A stretch of 64,000 bases of DNA from Sphingobium amiense. GTDB taxonomy: Bacteria; Pseudomonadota; Alphaproteobacteria; Sphingomonadales; Sphingomonadaceae. The stretch is from the NCBI RefSeq assembly GCF_003967075.1, contig NZ_AP018664.1, positions 2,170,001-2,234,000 of the forward strand, in the 5' to 3' direction. Made by a program: the position numbers and the translations under genes. This document shows, piece after piece, positions 52,041 through 61,672 of the stretch. The first letter of the stretch is position 1. The number at the start of each line of letters is the position of its first letter. The notes beneath the pieces are model-generated. The model had not been told where the DNA came from. It made no database searches and saw only the letters and a program-made list of their open reading frames with translations.

Positions 52041-53363
52041 CTATGTGACGGGGGCTGCATCCTGCGCGTCGATACGGCGGATCAGCCGGCGGTAGGGCGG
52101 AATGGTCCACAGCCACAGCAACGCCGCGGCGACCAATCCGGCAGGGACGACCAGCGCCGTCGCGTAGCGCATTCCGGTCGGAAACGGAAAGAACAGGTCG
52201 GCGATGCCCGCGATCAGGGTCGGCCCCGCCATGCCGATCATGCTGAGGCAGAAGGAGTAGATCGCCGAGACCAGGCCCCGTATTTCGCCCGGCACGACAT
52301 GTTGCAGGACGGCATTGCCGACCCCCATCGGCACCGTCGCAAACAGCGCCATGGCGCCGAACGCCAATATGGCGGCGGCGGGCGACTGCACAAGCGGATA
52401 GATCAGACCGAATATGGCGGCCAAGGCGACCGACACGGCACAGACGACAAGGCGTATGTGCGGGCCTTTATGGATCAGTCCATCGCCGATCATGCCACCG
52501 CCCAACAATCCCGCCGGCGCGCCGATGATCGACACGATACCCACGGCGAACCCGACATCGGCGGGCTGCCAGCCATGGACGCGCGCGAAGAGAGCGGCGA
52601 TCCAGGAATATCCCGCCAGCAGCACCATGCTGCACAGCCCCGACGCGAGATGATGCCGCGCCAGCATCGCCTGGTTGTCGCGATAGAATTGCGCAAGCGC
52701 CCCGGACGATGCGGGATCGTCCGCGCGGCGCTGACCGATCAGGCGCGCCGGTTGCGGCATCATCGCGATGATCGCGGCCAGCACCAGGCCGGGCAGCGCC
52801 AGCACGATCAGGGTCAGCTGCCAGGGATGCAGCGAGCCCAGTCCTGCAAACACGAAATCGCCATGCCGGCTGAGTTCCCCCACAGCATATCCGCCCACGA
52901 CCAGGGACACGCCGGTCCCGATCGCTCCACCCGTGGTGAATATGCCTAGCGCCAGGCCCAGTCGTTTCTTTTCGAAGGCGTCCGATATCAGCGAATAGCC
53001 CGCCGGCGTCAGCGCCGCTTCGCCCACGCCCACCCCGGCCCGCGCGACGAACAGCATCCAGAAGCCGCCCGCCAAGCCGCAAAGCGCCGTCATGACGCTC
53101 CACACGCCGGCGCTCCAGGCCAGGAGGCGCATCCGATCCACGCGATCGACCAGCATGCCCATCGGGATGCCCGCGATGGAAAAGAGCAGCACGAACGCCA
53201 GGCCCAGCAGCAGGCTGATCTGCGTGTCGGTCAGGTCCAGATCCGCCTTGATGGGTTCCACCAGCAGGCTGATCACGATCCGGTCGATCGATGCGCAAAG
53301 ATAGGCGAGCGACAGGACGGTCAGGAGCAGCCAGGGGTAGTAAGGAGACCGGCGATTGATCAT
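52041..53363 (-). CDS. MFS transporter (paralog 2)
   Basis: A 440-aa twelve-helix transporter, closely similar along its whole length to that at 43077: GMLVDRVDRMRLL, 'VARAGVGVGEAALTPAGYSLISDAFEKKRLGLALGIF' and 'HHLASG' recur in both. The ATG at 53363 is chosen by analogy with the paralog; an ATG at 53369 is an alternative. It probably imports the substrate acted on by the downstream hydrolase. Confidence 0.93.
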   Translation of the reverse strand: MINRRSPYYPWLLLTVLSLAYLCASIDRIVISLLVEPIKADLDLTDTQISLLLGLAFVLLFSIAGIPMGMLVDRVDRMRLLAWSAGVWSVMTALCGLAGGFWMLFVARAGVGVGEAALTPAGYSLISDAFEKKRLGLALGIFTTGGAIGTGVSLVVGGYAVGELSRHGDFVFAGLGSLHPWQLTLIVLALPGLVLAAIIAMMPQPARLIGQRRADDPASSGALAQFYRDNQAMLARHHLASGLCSMVLLAGYSWIAALFARVHGWQPADVGFAVGIVSIIGAPAGLLGGGMIGDGLIHKGPHIRLVVCAVSVALAAIFGLIYPLVQSPAAAILAFGAMALFATVPMGVGNAVLQHVVPGEIRGLVSAIYSFCLSMIGMAGPTLIAGIADLFFPFPTGMRYATALVVPAGLVAAALLWLWTIPPYRRLIRRIDAQDAAPVT

Positions 53364-53369
53364 GAACAT

Positions 53370-53693
53370 CGTCTCCTTGCCTGGAAGAGGATGTCATGCG
53401 CGTCGCACGGCCGGTCCGCGCGCCGATCGCGCTCCATTCCCTCCCCGGATCAATTGTCGTGGGCGGCGATGCCCTCATCGGACATAACCGTCGCTTACGG
53501 CGGCCGTATAGTGCGCAAGTTGGGAGGCTGGATTGCACAATCCAGAATTGTTCGCCCCGACCGCACAGGCCGATATCCACTCAAGCAATCTTGGTGCGCG
53601 GAGCCCTTTGCCCACGGGCGCGGCCGTTCGGCCGTGCGGGTCGATCATCAGCGACGCCGCCGCCAAGCGATAGGATGAACAAGGAGATCGAGG
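53370..53693. promoter_or_regulatory. divergent control region with a TGGATTG/CAATCCA dyad
   Basis: A 324-bp gap between the MFS gene (minus) and the VOC gene (plus), with no gene. At 53529-53544 lies TGGATTG, CA, CAATCCA, a perfect dyad with core ATTGCACAAT. Its TTGCrCAA core is shared with the palindrome at 40302 beside the other LysR gene. It is about 150 bp from both starts, as expected for a LysR-type divergent operator. Confidence 0.5.
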
Positions 53694-54272
53694 ATGGATG
53701 AAGTCAGGAACCCGAGGTTCGAAATATCCGGCCTCCATCACCTGGCCCTGGTGGTCAAGGATATGGACCGCACCATCGAATTCTACCATCGCATACTGGG
53801 CATGCCCCTCATCAAGACGATCGACATTCCCAACGGCCGGGGGCAGCATTTCTTCTTCGATGTCGGCAACGGCGCATCGCTGGCCTTCTTCTATTTCCCC
53901 GATGCCCCGGAAGCTGCGCCCGGCATCGCCAATCCGCCGTTCCCGCAATCGGTCAGCGCGCATGGGTCGATGCATCATGTCGCCTTCCGGGTTCCCGCCG
54001 ACAAATTGCAGGAATATCGCGACATCCTGGTCGCCGAAGGAGTCGAGGTGACGGAGACCTGGTATCATAATGATCCGCTCGACGACATCACCGTCACGGA
54101 GCAGCCGACCAGTTTCCTCGGCTCCATCTACTTCACCGATCCCGACGGCATCATTCTGGAACTGGCCGACTGGATGCGCCCGATCCATCCCTCAACCGAC
54201 GTGCATCATGATCGCGTGGTCGACGCGTCGGGCAACGGCCGCTGGATCAAGCGCGAGGAAGCAGTGGCCTAG
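53694..54272 (+). CDS. VOC family protein (glyoxalase / extradiol dioxygenase fold)
   Basis: A 192-aa metal enzyme with two beta-alpha-beta-beta-beta modules. The probable metal ligands are H16 (LHHLALVV), H95 (SMHHVAFRV) and E156 (GIILELADW), the arrangement of type I extradiol dioxygenases and glyoxalases. 'TIEFYHRILGMPLIKT' and 'GSIYFTDPDG' are family signatures. The ATG at 53694 follows AAGGAG. It is first of a two-gene plus-strand unit with an aldehyde dehydrogenase. Ring cleavage is possible but unproven; the protein is shorter than most dioxygenases. Confidence 0.88.
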   Translation: MDEVRNPRFEISGLHHLALVVKDMDRTIEFYHRILGMPLIKTIDIPNGRGQHFFFDVGNGASLAFFYFPDAPEAAPGIANPPFPQSVSAHGSMHHVAFRVPADKLQEYRDILVAEGVEVTETWYHNDPLDDITVTEQPTSFLGSIYFTDPDGIILELADWMRPIHPSTDVHHDRVVDASGNGRWIKREEAVA

Positions 54273-54381
54273 GCCCTCGGCCGGCCTCTCATCGACGACT
54301 CCGGCGTGGAAACACCGGCATAGTCCCGTTTGTCACGGCGCGGCGGCCCGCCGTTCGCGCCCATCGCGTCAGGTATCGCAC

Positions 54382-55872
54382 ATGGCCACTCTCGCTTCCC
54401 GTACCGCTCCGGCCGTCGCCCATCCCGATCGCTTCTTCATCGACGGGGAATGGGTGGCGCCGTCAGCCGGCGCCAGTTTCCAGGTCGTCACCCCGTCCAC
54501 CGAGGAGGTCTATCTGACCGTGGCGGAGGCGCAGGCACAGGACATGGATCGCGCCATCGCGGCGGCGCGGCGCGCCTTCGACCACGGCCCATGGCCGCGC
54601 ATGTCGCATGCGGAGCGGGCCGCCTATCTGAACGCGATGGGTGAGGCCCTGACCGCGCGCCAGGCCGAAATCGCCGACATGTGGACGAGCGAGATGGGCG
54701 CCCTGCGATCGCTCAGCGGCGCGATGGTTCCGGCCTCGATCGGCGCGATGCATTATTACGCCGACCTCGCCGAAAACTTCGTCTTCGAAGAACGGCACAA
54801 GCCGGCCGTCGGCCACACCGGCCTGCTGGTGCGCGAACCGGTCGGCGTCGTGGCCGCCATCGTGCCGTGGAACGCGCCCTTCAAGCTCATCATCTACAAG
54901 ATCGCCCCTGCCCTGCTGGCCGGCTGCACGATCGTGCTCAAGCCTTCTCCCGAAGCGCCCGCCACCGCCCTTCTGATGGCCGAGATCGCGCAGGCGGTCG
55001 GCCTGCCGGCGGGCGTCCTGAACGTGTTGGTCGCCGATCGGGGCGTGTCCGAACGGCTGGTACGCAGCCCCGATGTCGACAAGGTGACCTTCACCGGATC
55101 GAGCGGTGCCGGTCGCAAGATTGCGTCGATCTGCGGCGAGCGCGTGGCCCGCTGCACGCTGGAACTGGGCGGAAAATCCGCCGCGGTCGTGCTGGAGGAT
55201 TATGACGTCGCGGCGGTGGCAAGGACGCTCGCCCAATCGACGCCGGTCCTGACCGGACAGGTCTGCGCTTCTCTGACCCGCGTGATCGTTCCGCGCAATC
55301 GCCACGACGCGCTGTTGGACGCGATGGTGGCCGAATTTGCCCGGCTGAAGGTCGGCGACCCGTTCGACCCGGCCATCCAGATGGGACCGCTCGCCACTGC
55401 GCGCCAGCGCGATATAGTGGAAAACTATATCGGCAAGGGCCAGGCTGACGGGGCCGTCCTTGCCACCGGGGGCAAGCGCCCCGCGAGCCTCAATCGCGGC
55501 TTCTTCATCGAACCGACGGTGTTCGGCCAAGTGGACAATCAGATGACGATCGCTCGCGAAGAAATATTTGGCCCGGTGGTCAGCGTTATCCCGGCCGCGA
55601 GCGAGGCGCAGGCCATCGACATCGCCAACGACTCCCCCTTCGGCCTCAACGCGGCGGTCTTCACCAACGATCCCGACCGGGCCTATGCAGCCGCCCGCAA
55701 CCTGCGGACGGGGACAATCGGGCAAAACGGGATGCGCACCGACTTCACCATCGCCTTCGGCGGGTTCAAGCAATCGGGCATAGGCCGCGAAGGCGGGGTC
55801 GAAGGCCTGCTGCCCTTCCTGGAAACCAAGACGATCGTGCTGGACGGCCCACCGATGCACCTCGATTCCTGA
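54382..55872 (+). CDS. aldehyde dehydrogenase family protein
   Basis: A 496-aa NAD(P)-dependent dehydrogenase. 'VVAAIVPWNAPF' begins the cofactor site, FTGSSGAGRKI is the glycine motif, E261 (LELGGKSA) is the general base and C295 (TGQVCASLTRV) the nucleophile. 'EEIFGPVVSVIP' and 'GTIGQNGMRTDFTIAFGGFKQSGIGREGG' complete the family. It oxidizes an aldehyde to the acid. It lies 109 bp after the VOC gene and converges on the enoyl-CoA hydratase gene 23 bp away. Confidence 0.95.
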   Translation: MATLASRTAPAVAHPDRFFIDGEWVAPSAGASFQVVTPSTEEVYLTVAEAQAQDMDRAIAAARRAFDHGPWPRMSHAERAAYLNAMGEALTARQAEIADMWTSEMGALRSLSGAMVPASIGAMHYYADLAENFVFEERHKPAVGHTGLLVREPVGVVAAIVPWNAPFKLIIYKIAPALLAGCTIVLKPSPEAPATALLMAEIAQAVGLPAGVLNVLVADRGVSERLVRSPDVDKVTFTGSSGAGRKIASICGERVARCTLELGGKSAAVVLEDYDVAAVARTLAQSTPVLTGQVCASLTRVIVPRNRHDALLDAMVAEFARLKVGDPFDPAIQMGPLATARQRDIVENYIGKGQADGAVLATGGKRPASLNRGFFIEPTVFGQVDNQMTIAREEIFGPVVSVIPAASEAQAIDIANDSPFGLNAAVFTNDPDRAYAAARNLRTGTIGQNGMRTDFTIAFGGFKQSGIGREGGVEGLLPFLETKTIVLDGPPMHLDS

Positions 55873-55895
55873 AGAAAGGGCTAGAGCCCACCCCG

Positions 55896-56699
55896 TCAGG
55901 ACGATGGCGTTAGCTTGGACTGCTGCCGGGCCACCAGCCCAGCCACGATGTCCTTATGCTCGACGGTGGTATGCGCCAGGGCCTGCATCGCACCGGACAG
56001 TTCCAGCACTTCGGCCAAACGCAATTCCCGCCCACGCATCAGCAGCCGCTTGGACATGCGGACCGCATCGCCCGAATTGACGGCGATCCGCTTCGCCAGC
56101 GCCAGCGCGGCCGGCATCAGTTCATCATCCTCGACGACCTTCGAAACAAGGCCGCAGGCCAGCGCCTCCTGCGCATCCATGCGATCGCCGGTAAACGCCA
56201 TTTCGCAAGCCTTGGAATAGCCCACGATCCGGGGAAGTAACCATGCCCCGCCGTCGCCGGGGATCAGCCCGACCTTCACGAAGCTTTCGGCGAAAATGGC
56301 GGATCGCGCGGCGATGCGGATGTCGGCCATGCAGGCAAGATCACATCCCGCCCCGATGGCGGGACCGTTGACCGCGGCGATGACGGGCACTTCCAGCGTC
56401 TGGAACATCATCGGCACGCGCTGAATATTATGAGCATATTGCGCCGGCGTCCGCACCGGATCGCCGCCGCCCAGGCCGCCCGGCTGGCCGATCGACTTGA
56501 GATCCCCGCCCGAACAGAATGCGCTGCCCGCGCCGGTCAGGATGGCCACCCGCACATCCAGATCGCGGTTCATGCTGTCGAGCGCGTCGACCAGCGCATC
56601 GACCGTTTCCTGCGCGGAGATGGGATTGCGGCTTTCGGGCAGATTGAGCGTGATGGTCGCGATGCCATCGGCAATATCGAGGAGAACGGGCTTGGTCAT
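55896..56699 (-). CDS. enoyl-CoA hydratase/isomerase (crotonase) family protein
   Basis: A 267-aa crotonase. The oxyanion-hole segments are SAFCSGGDLKSIG and VNGPAIGAGCDLACMADIRIAA. The catalytic glutamate positions are altered to VKVGLIPGDGGAWLL, with only one acid (D) visible, as in some isomerases and hydrolases of the family. So hydratase activity is not certain. It is the last gene of an eight-gene minus-strand run from 63847 to 55896, nine bp after an acyl-CoA dehydrogenase. Confidence 0.92.
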   Translation of the reverse strand: MTKPVLLDIADGIATITLNLPESRNPISAQETVDALVDALDSMNRDLDVRVAILTGAGSAFCSGGDLKSIGQPGGLGGGDPVRTPAQYAHNIQRVPMMFQTLEVPVIAAVNGPAIGAGCDLACMADIRIAARSAIFAESFVKVGLIPGDGGAWLLPRIVGYSKACEMAFTGDRMDAQEALACGLVSKVVEDDELMPAALALAKRIAVNSGDAVRMSKRLLMRGRELRLAEVLELSGAMQALAHTTVEHKDIVAGLVARQQSKLTPSS

Positions 56700-56708
56700 G
56701 ATATCAGC

Positions 56709-57857
56709 CTATCTGAGATTGAGCCCGCGCGCGATGATGCCGCGCAGGATTTCGCGCGCGCCACCGCGCAGCGAGAAGGAGGGGGACGCCAGCAGCGTCG
56801 TGGCAAGCGACGCTGCGAAATCCTGCCCTGTCAGATCGGGCTCGGTTGCCACCAGCAGGCGCGCCACCTCTATGACCTCCTGCTCCAGCACCGCGCCCAG
56901 ATCCTTGACGATGGCGGCCGCGACGGTCGGGTCTTCGCCCCGCTGCAACATGCCGGCGACCGAAAGCGACATCTGGCGCAGCACGGCCACCTGCCCCGCC
57001 AGCCGACCGAGCGACGCGGCGGCATGGGCAGAAGGGCTGTCGCCCAGCGCCCGCGCCAATTCCACCAGCAGGGGGAAGGAGGACAGGAACCGTTCCGGCC
57101 CGCTGCGTTCATGCGCGAGTTCGGAAATCACCTGCTGCCACCCGCTGCCCTTCGGACCCAGCAGCGCGTCCTTCGGCAGCAGCGCGTCGCTGAAATGGAT
57201 TTCGTTCAGATGATGCTCGCCGGCCATGTCGAGAATGGGGCGCACTTCGATGCCGGGCAGCGACATGTCCACGATGAACTGGCTGAAGCCCGAATGTCGC
57301 GCATCCGAAGAGGGCGCGTCCGTGCGGCAGAACAGGATCATATAGTGGCTGCGATGGCCGTTGGTGTTCCAGATCTTGGTGCCGTTGACGACCCAGCCCG
57401 CATCCGTTTCCACCGCCCGCGTCCGGGCGGAGGCGAGGTCTGACCCGGTGTCCGGCTCGCTCAGACCCGCGCAGAAGAATATCTCGCCGCGCGCGATGCC
57501 GGGCAGGTAGCGCTGCCGCTGCTCCTCCGTGCCGACGCGCAGGATCAGCGGCCCGGACTGACGGTCGGCAATCCAGTGCGCCGACACGGGCGCACCGGCC
57601 GTCAGCATCTCTTCCAGCACCACATAGCGTTCGAGCGCGCTGCGTTCATGCCCGCAGTAGCGCCCGGGCCACGTCATGCCGAGCCAGCCCCTCTCGCCGA
57701 CCTTGCGGCTGAAGGCGGCATCATGTCCGGCCCAGCTCAGCGCGCGTTCGGCCGGTTTGCGATCGCCTATCTCGACCGCCAGGAAATCGCGCACTTCCTG
57801 GCGCAGCGTTTCCATCGCGTCATTGGACGGCACCTGCTGAAAATTGAAATCGACCAT
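56709..57857 (-). CDS. acyl-CoA dehydrogenase (first of a pair)
   Basis: A 382-aa flavoenzyme. The middle domain has 'CAGLSEPDTGSDLASARTRAVETDAGWVVNGTKIWNTNGHRSHYMILFCRT', the FAD and substrate-binding hallmark. The C-terminal domain ends in 'PSFSLRGGAREILRGIIARGLNLR', typical of the FadE subunits that form heteromers. It removes hydrogens from the alpha-beta carbons of an acyl-CoA. It lies 9 bp downstream of another acyl-CoA dehydrogenase gene; the pair resembles the two-subunit enzymes of steroid catabolism. Confidence 0.93.
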   Translation of the reverse strand: MVDFNFQQVPSNDAMETLRQEVRDFLAVEIGDRKPAERALSWAGHDAAFSRKVGERGWLGMTWPGRYCGHERSALERYVVLEEMLTAGAPVSAHWIADRQSGPLILRVGTEEQRQRYLPGIARGEIFFCAGLSEPDTGSDLASARTRAVETDAGWVVNGTKIWNTNGHRSHYMILFCRTDAPSSDARHSGFSQFIVDMSLPGIEVRPILDMAGEHHLNEIHFSDALLPKDALLGPKGSGWQQVISELAHERSGPERFLSSFPLLVELARALGDSPSAHAAASLGRLAGQVAVLRQMSLSVAGMLQRGEDPTVAAAIVKDLGAVLEQEVIEVARLLVATEPDLTGQDFAASLATTLLASPSFSLRGGAREILRGIIARGLNLR

Positions 57858-57866
57858 CCGCCCGTC

Positions 57867-58871
57867 CTATGCCCCTGCCGTGATCGCCGGCCACAGCGCA
57901 TCGGCGCCGGCGCGGGCGATCCGCTGGCCGTAGACCAGATTCCACTCGGCCTCGTTCCCGAACTCGTCGCGCCAGGACCAAAGCCGCTTGGTTAAGAATT
58001 GCAGATCATGCTCCAGCGTGAAGCCGATCGCGCCATGCACCTGATGCGCGATCGCGGCGCCGGCGCCCGCCGCCTCCCCCGCCCGCGCCTTGGCGATGGC
58101 GACATCGGGCAGCAGCCTGCCCGTCGCCAGCGCCGCGCGCGCCATCGTCGCGGCCATTGACGCCACGGCGGTGTGGGTCGCCAGCACCGCCAGATTTTGC
58201 TGGATCGCCTGGAATTTGGATAAAGACTTGCCGAACTGCACCCGGTCCTGCGCATATTGCAGGGCCATGTCGGTGGCGCGCTTCAGCCCACCTGCAATCT
58301 GCATGGTTCGGATCGCCGCGCCGATCGCCCGCATGTCGTCCGCCGTGATCGGCGATGGAACGCCGCTGACGGCGACATCGTCGATCGTCACCCGGTCTCG
58401 CGGCTCGCCCGCGACATTGGCGCCCGGCGCGACATCCGCGATTTCGGGATCGAGCAGCAGCAGTGCGCCATCGACCAGCGCCACGATGCCGGCCTGCCTG
58501 CCCCACGGCACGCGGGCGGCGACCAGAGTGTCCGCCGACCCGTCGAACGAGGCAAAGGTCAGGGGGCCGGCCGGCACCGGCAGCCCGGCCCGGTCGAGCA
58601 GCCAGGCGGCGATCATCGTTTCGGCCAGTGGAATGGGCGCGGCATATTCGGCCGCCAGATCGACCAGCGACAGGGCGGCGGCGATCGGCAACGCAGCGCC
58701 GCCGCCTTCTTCAGATACGAGAGCCAGCGTCAGCCCTGTGCTTTCGACCGCATCCCACAGCGCCCCCGGCCACTGCCCGACGGCAGCGGCCGCCAGCACC
58801 TGCCGGTCGCAATGATCGGCGAAGACGCGCTCCGCCATATCCCGGATCATGATCGTAACGTCGTCAGACAT
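57867..58871 (-). CDS. acyl-CoA dehydrogenase (second of a pair, short)
   Basis: A 334-aa protein of the acyl-CoA dehydrogenase fold but about 50 residues shorter than usual, with a reduced middle domain. The C-terminal domain has '[30 protein letters not shown]' and '[30 protein letters not shown]', where the Glu is at the usual catalytic position. It likely forms an alpha2beta2 complex with the 382-aa protein next to it. Its start overlaps the CoA-transferase gene by 8 bp. Confidence 0.9.
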   Translation of the reverse strand: MSDDVTIMIRDMAERVFADHCDRQVLAAAAVGQWPGALWDAVESTGLTLALVSEEGGGAALPIAAALSLVDLAAEYAAPIPLAETMIAAWLLDRAGLPVPAGPLTFASFDGSADTLVAARVPWGRQAGIVALVDGALLLLDPEIADVAPGANVAGEPRDRVTIDDVAVSGVPSPITADDMRAIGAAIRTMQIAGGLKRATDMALQYAQDRVQFGKSLSKFQAIQQNLAVLATHTAVASMAATMARAALATGRLLPDVAIAKARAGEAAGAGAAIAHQVHGAIGFTLEHDLQFLTKRLWSWRDEFGNEAEWNLVYGQRIARAGADALWPAITAGA

Positions 58872-60012
58872 GCGCGGCTGCTGCTTTCATGCATGTGATC
58901 GCGCCCTTGCGCGCGAGCGCTTCGATGTCCGCCGGATGGACGCCCCATTCCAGCAGGGCGGCCTCGCCGCCGGCGCCCGGGGCTTCGGGCGGCGTGGGCA
59001 GGGCCGGGACGGTTCGACTGAACCGGGGCGCGGGCGCGGGTTGGGTGACGCCGTCTATCGTGACGAATGTGCCGCGCGCGCGATTATGCGGATGGTGCGG
59101 CGCGTCCGCCATCGACAGGACCGGCGCGAAACAGGCGTCGGTGCCCTCCAGCAAGGTGCGCCACTCGGCCTGGGTCCGCGTCCTGAACAGCGCCTCCAGC
59201 CGCGCCTGGAGATCGGGGTCGTCGCCGCTTGCGGGATCGATCCCGATCAGGCCGAACAGGATGGCCCGGAACTTGGGTTCGATCGGCCCCACGGAGACAT
59301 AGGCTCCGTCCAGGCATTCATAGACATTGTAGATGGCCGAACCGCCGTCCAGCAGATTTTCGCCTCTTGGCCGGGCGTGCAGGTCGGCAAGGCGCAAGCC
59401 GTAGATCATCGTCATCAGCGATGCCGTGCCGTCGACGATGGCGGCATCCACGACCTGCCCTTTGCCCGACTGGCGCGCCTCCAGCATCGCGGCCAGCATC
59501 CCCATCACCAGATAGAGCGAGCCGCCGGCATAATCGCCCAGCAGGTTCATCGGGATGGCGGGCTTTCCGCCGGCGACGCCGATGGCGTCCAGCGCCCCCG
59601 TCAGCGCGATATAGTTGATGTCGTGGCCGGCCGCCTGCGCCAGCGGTCCGTCCTGCCCGAACCCTGTGACCCGCCCATAGACCAGCCGGGGGTTGCGCGC
59701 CAACGCCGCGTCCGGCCCCAGCCCCATCCGCTCTGCAGCGCCGGGGCGAAACCCTTCGATCAGGCCGTCGGCCTTTTCGATCAGTTCCAGCGCCAGATCG
59801 ATGCCCGCGGGGTTTTTGAGGTCGATCGCCAGCGACCGGCGATTGCGCATGACGAGGTCCAGCGCGACCGGCTTGCGCAGCCCTGGTCCGTGATCATCGG
59901 AGCGACACAGGCGCAGCACCGTGGTGCCCATATCCGCCAGCAGCATCGCGGCCAGCGGTGCCGGCCCGATGCCGCCAATCTCTACGATGCGAAACCCCGC
60001 CAGCGGACCCAT
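58864..60012 (-). CDS. CaiB/BaiF family protein, alpha-methylacyl-CoA racemase-like
   Basis: A 382-aa member of family III CoA transferases. The segment [25 protein letters not shown] is the signature of alpha-methylacyl-CoA racemases (AMACR/MCR), with the catalytic His and Asp in GHDINY. '[28 protein letters not shown]' is the racemase-type N-terminus. It would switch the configuration of a 2-methyl branched acyl-CoA before dehydrogenation. The ATG at 60012 lies 2 bp after the stop of the preceding gene. This supports a branched-chain substrate. Confidence 0.9.
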   Translation of the reverse strand: MGPLAGFRIVEIGGIGPAPLAAMLLADMGTTVLRLCRSDDHGPGLRKPVALDLVMRNRRSLAIDLKNPAGIDLALELIEKADGLIEGFRPGAAERMGLGPDAALARNPRLVYGRVTGFGQDGPLAQAAGHDINYIALTGALDAIGVAGGKPAIPMNLLGDYAGGSLYLVMGMLAAMLEARQSGKGQVVDAAIVDGTASLMTMIYGLRLADLHARPRGENLLDGGSAIYNVYECLDGAYVSVGPIEPKFRAILFGLIGIDPASGDDPDLQARLEALFRTRTQAEWRTLLEGTDACFAPVLSMADAPHHPHNRARGTFVTIDGVTQPAPAPRFSRTVPALPTPPEAPGAGGEAALLEWGVHPADIEALARKGAITCMKAAAAHV

Positions 60013-60013
60013 G

Positions 60014-61225
60014 TTACAGGTCCCCGCCATTGGCGACGCGCAGCACCGGATCGGCCGATCGCGCGGCCAGCATCTGGCGGGCTTCCCGCCGTATCTCGTC
60101 CCCATGTTCGTTCAGACGCGGCGCTGGGCCGGGCGCGCCCGGCTGTGTCGCGCTCCACCGGCTGGGTATCCGCATCCCGCGTATCCTGCCTTCGCTGGGG
60201 TGGTCGAGTTGCTCGAAGAAGCCGGTCGCGGCCAGATGCGGATCGTCCAGCAGGGACTGGAGGTCATGGAGCGGCATCACCGGAATGTCCGCCTTTTCCA
60301 GCAAGGCCATCCATTCGGCGGTCGTCTTGGTCAGGAATATCTGCGCCAGGTCGGCGTAGATGGCGGCGATATGAGTGGTGCGGGTGCTCTGGTTCTGCAG
60401 GCGCGGGTCGGTCTGCGCATCGTCCCGCCCCAGCATCTCGAAGAACCGCTTCCATTGCTTGTCATTGTAGATCAGCACGCAGACATGGCCGTCGCTCGTC
60501 TGCATCGGCTTGCGATCGGGCGCGAGCAGCCGGGCATAGCCGCCATCGTCGAGCGGCGGGTCGAAGGTCAGTCCTGCCATATGGTCGCCCAGAACGACGC
60601 TGACCATCGTTTCGAACATCGGCACGTCCACACGCTGTCCCTCGCCCGTCCGTTCACGGTGCACCAGCGCGGCGAGGATGGCGTTGACCGCATGGATGCC
60701 CACCATGCGATCCGCGATGGCGATCGGCAGATAGGCGGGCGCCGCGCCGGGCCGGACCAGCGCGGACAGCGATGCCGCGCCCGATGCCCCCTGGATCAGG
60801 TCGTCATAGGCCGGCTTCCCCGCATATGGCCCGTCCTCGCCATAGCCGAACGTGCCGACATAGATGATATCGGGTTTGACGGCCGCGACATCCTCATAGG
60901 CCAGGCCAAGCCGCGCCATGGCCTGTGGCCGCAGATTGTAGAGCATCACGTCACAGGTCTGCGCGATCAGCAGCAATTCCTCGCGATCCTGCGGCTGCTT
61001 GAGGTCCAGGACGATGCTGCGCTTGCCGCGATTGGCGGTCAGGTAGATGCCCGACATGCCGGGATTGCGCGCCTTGCCGATCAGCCGGACGATGTCGCCT
61101 TCCGGCGCCTCCACCTTGATGACGTCCGCGCCCATCTGCGCCAGCAGCAGCGACGCATAGGGCCCCATCAGGACGGTGGAAAGGTCGAGTATGCGAATGC
61201 CCTGCAAGGGTCCGGTGCCGGCCAT
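60014..61225 (-). CDS. CaiB/BaiF family CoA transferase
   Basis: A 403-aa family III CoA transferase. '[38 protein letters not shown]' and '[25 protein letters not shown]' are core motifs; the Asp in YDDLIQG is the likely acyl-anhydride-forming residue. It would activate a free acid by moving CoA from another thioester, a substitute for the acyl-CoA ligase not seen in this window. It is 21 bp after the small CMD-like gene and 2 bp ahead of the racemase-like gene. Confidence 0.92.
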   Translation of the reverse strand: MAGTGPLQGIRILDLSTVLMGPYASLLLAQMGADVIKVEAPEGDIVRLIGKARNPGMSGIYLTANRGKRSIVLDLKQPQDREELLLIAQTCDVMLYNLRPQAMARLGLAYEDVAAVKPDIIYVGTFGYGEDGPYAGKPAYDDLIQGASGAASLSALVRPGAAPAYLPIAIADRMVGIHAVNAILAALVHRERTGEGQRVDVPMFETMVSVVLGDHMAGLTFDPPLDDGGYARLLAPDRKPMQTSDGHVCVLIYNDKQWKRFFEMLGRDDAQTDPRLQNQSTRTTHIAAIYADLAQIFLTKTTAEWMALLEKADIPVMPLHDLQSLLDDPHLAATGFFEQLDHPSEGRIRGMRIPSRWSATQPGAPGPAPRLNEHGDEIRREARQMLAARSADPVLRVANGGDL

Positions 61226-61246
61226 GATCCTGTAATCCTCGCTCTG

Positions 61247-61672
61247 TCAGCTGCCCGGCGTTGCCATGCCCAGATCGATCCCGCGTTCCCGCAGCACGTC
61301 CTCGGCGATGCGGAAGGCGTCGTTGCACGCCGGAAGGCCGCAATAGATCACCGACTGGAGCAGCACTTCCTTGATCTCTTCGACCGTGCAGCCGTTATTG
61401 AGGGCGCCGCCGATGTGAATCCGCAATTCCGCGCCCCGGTTCAGCCCGATCAGCATGCCGATGCACGCGATGCTGCGCAGCTTGGGCGGCAGGCCCGGCC
61501 GCGTCCAGATTTCGCCGAAGCAATAATCCTCGCCCAACCGGCGGATTTCCTGGTTGAACCCGTTGATGCCGGCCTGCCGCCGCTGGAAGGTTTCCTCGCC
61601 CACCACATGGCGCAGCAGCGCCATCGCCTCGTCCCTGTCGAACCGGGGCGCTCCGTCCTGCCGCGCGCTCAT
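61247..61672 (-). CDS. carboxymuconolactone decarboxylase family protein, single domain
   Basis: A 141-aa helical protein: 'FGEIWTRPGLPPKLRSIACIGMLIGLNRGAELRIHIGGALNNGCTVEEIKEVLLQSVIYCGLPACNDAF' is the family core, close to PcaC-type decarboxylases. The paired cysteines of AhpD are not in CxxC form. The ATG at 61672 overlaps the stop of the dehydrogenase gene (ATGA). It probably decarboxylates or isomerizes a lactone-type intermediate, but members of this family are often misannotated. Confidence 0.9.
   Translation of the reverse strand: MSARQDGAPRFDRDEAMALLRHVVGEETFQRRQAGINGFNQEIRRLGEDYCFGEIWTRPGLPPKLRSIACIGMLIGLNRGAELRIHIGGALNNGCTVEEIKEVLLQSVIYCGLPACNDAFRIAEDVLRERGIDLGMATPGS

Noticed and set aside
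50380..52095. 571-codon plus-strand frame
   Set aside because: Opposite the LysR and hydrolase genes, which have complete catalytic motifs; no features of its own.
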